Shown here piece by piece: positions 58,051 to 64,000 of a stretch of 64,000 nt of DNA. Position 1 is the first letter of the stretch; each line of letters opens with the position of its first letter. Origin of the DNA: Rhynochetos jubatus (Eukaryota; Chordata; Aves; Eurypygiformes; Rhynochetidae); NCBI GenBank assembly GCA_027574665.1, contig CM050648.1, positions 46,043,200 through 46,107,199 of the forward strand, written 5' to 3'. Made by a program: the position numbers and the translations under genes. Below the pieces are notes generated by a model. The model ran no database searches. It was not told the DNA's origin and was given only the letters and a program-made list of their open reading frames with translations.

Positions 58051-61000
58051 CAAACCCAAACTGTAGTAATTTTATTTAGGTTTAATCAAATAATTTTTAA
58101 AAAGTTCTTGCCATCCTAATGAGGGCCAGTAGCTCACACAGGCTGATATAATTTGATACCCAAATTGTCAGCTTCTAGAACAAAACCAGTATCAGCAACT
58201 TGCCGTAGCGTTACAAGAGGTGTAAAAGTACAGACGGTAAAATGCTTTAAGAAAAGCATTGCAAAACAGTGTGTTTACAATAACTGTCATTCATTCCCAG
58301 TGGGAAATTAATATATTTCATGAGGGTGAGAAATTATTCTAACTTAAAACAAATGTAAAAAGGCAAATCAGAGCAGAGAGGCACCCAGGAGCATGTACGA
58401 AAATCAAGGTGACATGCCTACATCCCTACATGCCTCAGCTGTTACTGCTTAAGCTCCGAGGAGGTAGGAGGAAGAGTAGGGTGGAGGTGGAGGGAGGAGA
58501 CTGCCTTGGACATTCACAAGGTCTCCATCACAGTCATGGCAGCCCTGCTCCCTATGCGGAAACAGCTGTACTACAACTTGGATAAAACAAAGAAAAAAAA
58601 AAGTAAGAAAATCACTCACATACATAGAAGAATATTGAAAGTAGAAACAAAGACACTGAAACCCTAAAGTGTTGGGATTAAGCTGCCAGAGAAACAAGCT
58701 CCCTTTATGCCTGCATTAATTAAGCCACATATTACTATCACCAGCACAGCTTTAGAGTCAAGATTTCAACAGCCAGTGATTTACTCCGATCTAGGGAAAT
58801 CAACAAAATCTGCTTTTTGAAGCCAGAGCCATAGAATAATCTCACAACATATTCAGGAAAGTTCATCAAGGACAGCAGTAGTTTTCCAGCTGTACAGCTG
58901 CATTAGTGAGTGACATTTAATGGTAAAATGGTTTTGATTACGATACGTTGTTATGTTCTACTCCTGCTGCCACCACAGCCCAGAGGGAATTTACATGTGA
59001 ACATGTTATTTCATCTCATCTTATTTTTCTGTACTAACAATTGGATTTCAATAAATTCACCAAAAACCAAATATTAAAATAAACCAACTGCACAATGATC
59101 ACTGGGGATAACTATAAATTATGCTTTTTTGTGGTTCCTGAATACCGGTGAATGTTGAGAAATATGTGCAACTGCTGTCATTGGTCCTTCGTGCCTTCTT
59201 TTAGGAAAACTCCTGTGTCTGAATGCTACGGATAAACAGCTGAAGGTCAACCTTCTCAAGATGGCATTTTCCTGGCAGTGAGGGGAGCTGAGCAGGAGTC
59301 TGTATGGTGAGGATGAATACTGGATGCTCCAAAACCTGCTGTGATGCACTGGAGGTGAAGCGAAGGACAATATCCTAATATTTGAATTTGTCAGAGCAAC
59401 ACTGATTCATAGGGTTTTCAACTTCTGTGACTGTTGCAGACCGCATGGTGCTCACCATCTCCCCTCCTTGAATCTTGCAGTGTGCACTATTTAGGGACAG
59501 CTTTAAAGCACATTTAGAAAACCTAGATGATGATGAAGTGAGCTATTCGCATTTTGACCAGTACAGACCGGAATAAACATGTAGCATGTTTGATCAGGTT
59601 TCTGCACCTGCTTCCTATCTGCTTCTATTATCCCAAATAATGAAATTTAACCTCACATGATTAGAGTGCTGCTATTTCTGATACTATATCCAACACCATG
59701 ATGCAGCAGAGCAGCCGCAGTCGGCTCACACACTTCTGCTTTACATTCTGAGATGTAAAGATGACGTAACGCCCAGCAGTGTTTTCGCTGGGGTCCATCT
59801 ATCCAAGACTCTTGGCATTAATTTGGAATTATTCACGCCCAATCCTCAAGAACTTCTCAAGACTTCCTTAGTATTTCTTTGATTTTTGGGGTTTTTTTTT
59901 ACAGAAGAAGTAGTACACCTTGTGTTAGTATTTATGACTAAGAGAAGACTATTGCTATTACAAGTTTGTTGCTACAGTAGTTCTGCAAAGTAATAAGCAA
60001 GTAGCCTGCAATCGCCTCTTTCCATACCCACCACATCCTCAAAGGCACCTACATTACCTACAGAGTTTCTCCTTCCATTACTTCCATTACTTTAGAAATT
60101 GTCAGCAGAAACAGGGAAGCATAAAATGAGTTTATATTCATGGTGCGCTAACAAACCTTCCCAGCTTTTAGTATTTCTGCATGGAGAATTTTGCAGGTCT
60201 TGCTTCTGGGATTTTTGTCACATAATGCATCCCATGTTTGGGCACTTTAGCAGATTCAGAGGTGTGTCAACAACAATTTGTAAATGTTATTGTTATTTAT
60301 TTGCAGTGTTAACACAGGCAAAGGGGAATGCTTACACTTGCAGGAATTTTTCTTTTAGAGGTTTTTCAAATTTATCTACTTATCATTTTCTGAGTCCTTA
60401 AGAAGAATTTCTTGCTTTGCTGAAGAATGAGGCTGGGCTGGATTCAATTCTAACCTCTTTGACAAATAATTGCAATGACTGATACTGATTTTTCTCACTT
60501 TGCTGATTTTATTTAAACTGCCTGTTGGTTTAAATGCTCAGAGAGACTTTTATAAAAGAAATACTTTTCACATGCATAGTAGTTTTCCCAAAGTTTTATA
60601 GAATTATCAAAAAGACACATATTTGCGATTTTGAAGACTGTTGGCTAAATATGTTTAAAGTAGCCTTCCTCTTGTGAAAATGAAATAATCCCATGGAGCA
60701 ATTAATTTGACCAACAGTGTTAGTATTCGAAGTACAACATACATAGTGGTACTCTGGGAAATGGTGGTCAACTGTCACCTCATCTGTAATCTTTGGCCAG
60801 ATACTTAGATTATTTTGAAGAGAAATGCTGCTAGCGAGAATGGCTCTTAAGATTCTCAAGGCACTTTTGCCCCTTGCACATGGCCTACCTTCCCAGTAAA
60901 ACCCAGCCTGCTGCTGAAGGCTTCAGCAAAACATAATCTGTACTGACTGAGAGAAGAATTCACAAAGGGAGGCCAGGTGATAAACCTGTGTCTGTGTCTG

Positions 61001-62704
61001 CATTAAAGACAGAAGAAACAACCAGTGGATTGTTTGTGATAAAAGCAGCTGCCTCTTAAGTGATATCCTGAGACTGTCTATGCTACTGGGCACCTTCGGG
61101 TAAAAAAGATGGTGTTAATAAAACCTCTGCTCTGCTTCCCTTGGAACAGCAACTTCTGGCACTCAAAGCAGCTCTCGGCTTCCATCCTCACACACCTTCA
61201 GCCTGTAGCCGAGAGCAGCGCTCTGCAATTTATTAAATTAGTTCTTTAAAAGATCCCCTCAAATACACTCTTTCTGAGCAATTTTTTCCAAGTAAGCCTG
61301 GGCCGGTGTGCCAGGGCAGGGCAGGGGAGCACAGCTGAAAGAAGGCAAGGATGGCTTGAGTGACAGGAGGTGCTATGCACTGGGAGTAGAGCAGAACTGC
61401 CTTTGAGCTTTTTCTTTTTATATTCTTCCCTAAATGAAAGAGCTCAGATGCAGCAGAAAGGGGTTTTTTCCCATGTCACTTCTTTTTTTTTCCTACTGAA
61501 CTCACTATTGGGTAGGAAAAAGAAAAGAGTATCTGACAGGAGCAGGAGGTCTGATATTAACCATTTTGGGGCAGTGCTCAGTTCAGTTGCTCTGTGTTTA
61601 GAAGCTATGCCTTGGACAGCCAATGCTTGAAATTGCATCAGGGGAATGAATGACTTCCTACTAATAAGAGAAAGCCATCTGGGAGAGCAGCACTCTAACA
61701 AAAACAACCAGAAGGAAACTGTAGTTGATGGTAAAAAGACACACAGAATTCAGCCCATTGGAGAGCGTCAGGAATTATTCCTTAAGTTGCACAGAACCTA
61801 ATTCTTAGGACAACATTTTTGTTTAAATCCCCGTTTTTTTTTTCTTCAGAAGAGGTTGACACAGCATGTCTTGACATATGACCACCAAATCATTTCTCCT
61901 AGGTTATCAACAGCAACCAGAAGGCACGCGCCATCCGTAAGCCACCTGGTGCAAGCTAGCAAACTGAGGAACATGTGTATTGATTCTCTATGAGGAGAAG
62001 CAATGGTTCCACAAAAGGAAATCACAGTTGACAAATAAAAGGAACAAAATTAAGATTAACAACCAATATTTTTAGCTAGCCAGCCACTCCAACCAATGAG
62101 GCTACTGCACCCTTAGGTTTTCTTCATGTGCTTTGTCTATAGATAACAAAGCAACTAGCGTTAAAACTTTGCTATCACTGTCAACTTAATTGGATGCTTT
62201 TGTCACCTCAGACTACTGTATTCTGTCACCATGAAGTGAAAATTTCATCCCCTTAAACATAAAAATTAAAATAAACAACTGAATGCAACACAATAGCTTC
62301 TTTCAACCCATTTCCTCCTTGATGGGAGAAGCCAGCTGCTGGGCAGGTACCAAACCCCTCCTGGGTTGTGTGGCTAGCAGCCTGCTTATAATGTGATACT
62401 AATCCTTCAATTCAGCTAAGCACATATTAAAAACATGAGAAATGTGCTGCAGAAGTGATTGAGAGACCAGCTCCGTAGTTAATAACCCAATAAATACTCT
62501 CCAAAGTCTTTTCTGCCACCACTTGACCTCTCCAGTATGTTTGGACAGCATAAGCTAAAGATTTCTATAACATAGACAGATGTAACCTCCAAACTAGGAA
62601 CAGATTCCCAGGCGGTTAATCTCTATCTGCAGTGAGCATTTCTTAACGTGCTTACCACTGTGCGTAGCACAAACATAGCCAGGCTGTCACTCCAGTTTAG
62701 GTAA

Positions 62705-63256
62705 GACTACTAGTCCGCTCTTGTGAGACCCCACCTGCAGTACTGTGTCTGGCTCTGGGGCCCCCAACGTAAGAAGGACATGGACCAGTTGGAGCGAGTC
62801 CAGAGGAGGCCACGAAGATGCTCTGAGGGCTGGACCCCCTCTGCTATGGGGACAGGCTGAGAGAGTTGGGCTTGTTCAGCCTGAAGAAGGCTCTGGGGAG
62901 ACCTTATAGCACCTTCCAGTGCCTGAAGGGGCCTACAAGGAAGCTGGGCGGGGAGCCGGGGGGGCACTTTTTACAAGGACCTGTAGTGACAGAACAAGGG
63001 GTAATGGGTTTAAACTGAAAGCAGGGAGGTTCAGATTGGATATTAGGAAGAAGTTCCAGAGAGGGTGGTGAGGCACTGGAACAGGTTGCCCAGAGAAGCT
63101 GTAGATGCACCGTCCCTGGCAGTGTTCAAGGCCAGGCTGGATGAGGCTTTGAGCAACCTGGTCTAGTGGAGGGTGTCCCTGCCCATGGCAGGGGGGTTGG
63201 AACTGGATGGTCTTTAAGGTCCCTTCCAACCCAAACCATCCTGTGATTCTATGACT
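62705..63256 (+). mobile_element. CR1 LINE, 5'-truncated 3' fragment
   Basis: About 550 bp from tagtccgctcttgtgagacc (5' truncation) through gggcccccaacgtaagaagg, gcctgaaggggcctacaagg, gaggcactggaacaggttgc to the terminus ccatcctgtgattctatgac. Small deletions against the usual sequence lie near 62890 and 63055. Antisense to DTNA; close to consensus, so relatively young. Confidence 0.95.
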
Positions 63257-64000
63257 AAAAAAACTTGGTTTTCCTGCATTAGTCCTATCCCTACTACTGC
63301 TGCTGACAAGAGTTCCCCTAGTTAGGATTTTATTTTAACTTAGTGTGGAATGGTCTGGTAAAACACATAAACCAACTCCAACCACTCAAACTGGATGGAG
63401 AATAAAGCATAGACCCAGACACAGATTTTGTATGTATTTCCCCTTTAAAGTTCACAGCAGATGACTGTGCTAATAGAAACTGCAGCTGTAAGGGAAGAAA
63501 GACTGAATCTCAGAAGAATCACTAAAAAAGTCACTAATCAAGTGAGAAACTTCTCAAGAATGAAGCCCAGATGGAGGAAGACAGACATGCAGAGATTACA
63601 AGCAGGTTCATCCTCCTAGAAGAGATGCCTCTAGGTAGCCTTCTGGAACAAAGGGGGTTGACACATGCACTTACTTTGCTGCACCCCAAATAGACGAGGA
63701 CTAAAATCATCATTTCTTCTCATGGAGTTGCTATCTTATAGCATATTAAGCATTTAATTTGGAGGATCTTTCTGGAACTCCCAAATGTTATTTTACAGGA
63801 AAATTGGAGAATGTAGTTACAGTACTTAATAATTAAAGTTGTGGCCTGCATCATGAACCACCCTTCTATGACTGAATCACTAGCATGTTTGAGACAAGCT
63901 CCTTATATAAACAGGTTAATATTTAAAATCTGCCCCAGCACTCTGATTAGTGTCCTTTGCCATGCCAGACCAAACAGTCCTGGTTTGTGACGGATGAAGG
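63257..64000 (-). other. DTNA 5' intron, window edge
   Basis: AT-rich sequence after the last CR1 copy. Nothing recognised up to the edge. Confidence 0.8.

Larger units (their letters stand above)
39895..64000 (-). other. DTNA 5' intron (at least 24.1 kb), continues beyond window
   Basis: Above exon 39681-39894 no further certain DTNA exon was found. A search by eye for the expected ...TYRTACKLRFVQKKCN coding sequence failed, so the start exon lies beyond 64000 or is too diverged to see. Embedded items are listed separately. Stretches 39895-41990, 42511-44556, 44689-46455, 48866-50984, 53845-56219 and 56281-62704 otherwise hold AT-rich sequence with nothing I can name. Confidence 0.8.

Noticed and set aside
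58449-58697. Minus-strand frame with a strong polypyrimidine-AG acceptor and PPPPPYSSSY tail
   Set aside because: Only a short low-complexity peptide follows, and no donor or homology was found.
61090-61160. aataaaacctctgctctgct resembling the R/U5 part of a retroviral LTR
   Set aside because: No TATA box, TG...CA ends or target duplication could be placed around it.
61171-61216. 10-bp inverted repeat gctctcggct/agccgagagc with 26-nt loop
   Set aside because: Near chance expectation; no further structure.

Overview
The window comes from a bird nuclear genome. Several copies of the avian CR1 LINE are present, with the characteristic 3' end (CCCTTCCAACCCAAA ... TGTGATTCTATG). There is also a solo ERV LTR, long introns with consensus GT/AG splice sites, and one recognisable vertebrate gene.

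That gene is alpha-dystrobrevin (DTNA), on the minus strand. Eleven coding exons can be placed at base level between 39894 and 286. Their splice phases all agree, and together they give about 427 codons of continuous protein. In transcript order they encode the EF-hand-like region (39681-39894, 32363-32448, 30668-30822, 26130-26235), the ZZ zinc finger (23047-23213), the linker after ZZ (20428-20552, 15582-15662), and a set of phase-matched variable-region exons (13593-13682, 7189-7266, 6476-6568) followed by exon 286-373. The start-codon exon(s) lie beyond 64000. The coiled-coil and C-terminal exons lie before position 1. The wording of the protein ([47 protein letters not shown]) fits DTNA rather than its paralogue DTNB.

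The rest is intron. From 7.3 to 13.6 kb there is a solo LTR with TG...CA ends and a 5-bp target duplication (8313-9068), and an ancient CR1-like reverse transcriptase remnant (about 9740-10480). From 39.9 to 64 kb lies one very long 5' intron. It holds a probable LTR (about 41994-42510), a larger CR1 fragment (47450-48865), a CpG-rich patch (50985-51370), further CR1 pieces, and a striking inverted duplication. The two arms, about 200 bp each (51418-51618 and 53631-53844), are nearly identical, and the right arm is joined directly to the 5' end of a CR1 copy. The same intron holds a 132-bp open segment (44557-44688) with good splice sites. Its phase would fit exactly between the unseen upstream DTNA exon and exon 39681-39894.

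No tRNA, rRNA or CRISPR was seen. No complete second protein-coding gene could be supported. The most useful leads are the inverted duplication tied to CR1, the candidate cassette exon, and the series of exons carrying a repeated [AD]EH-LI-Y motif.
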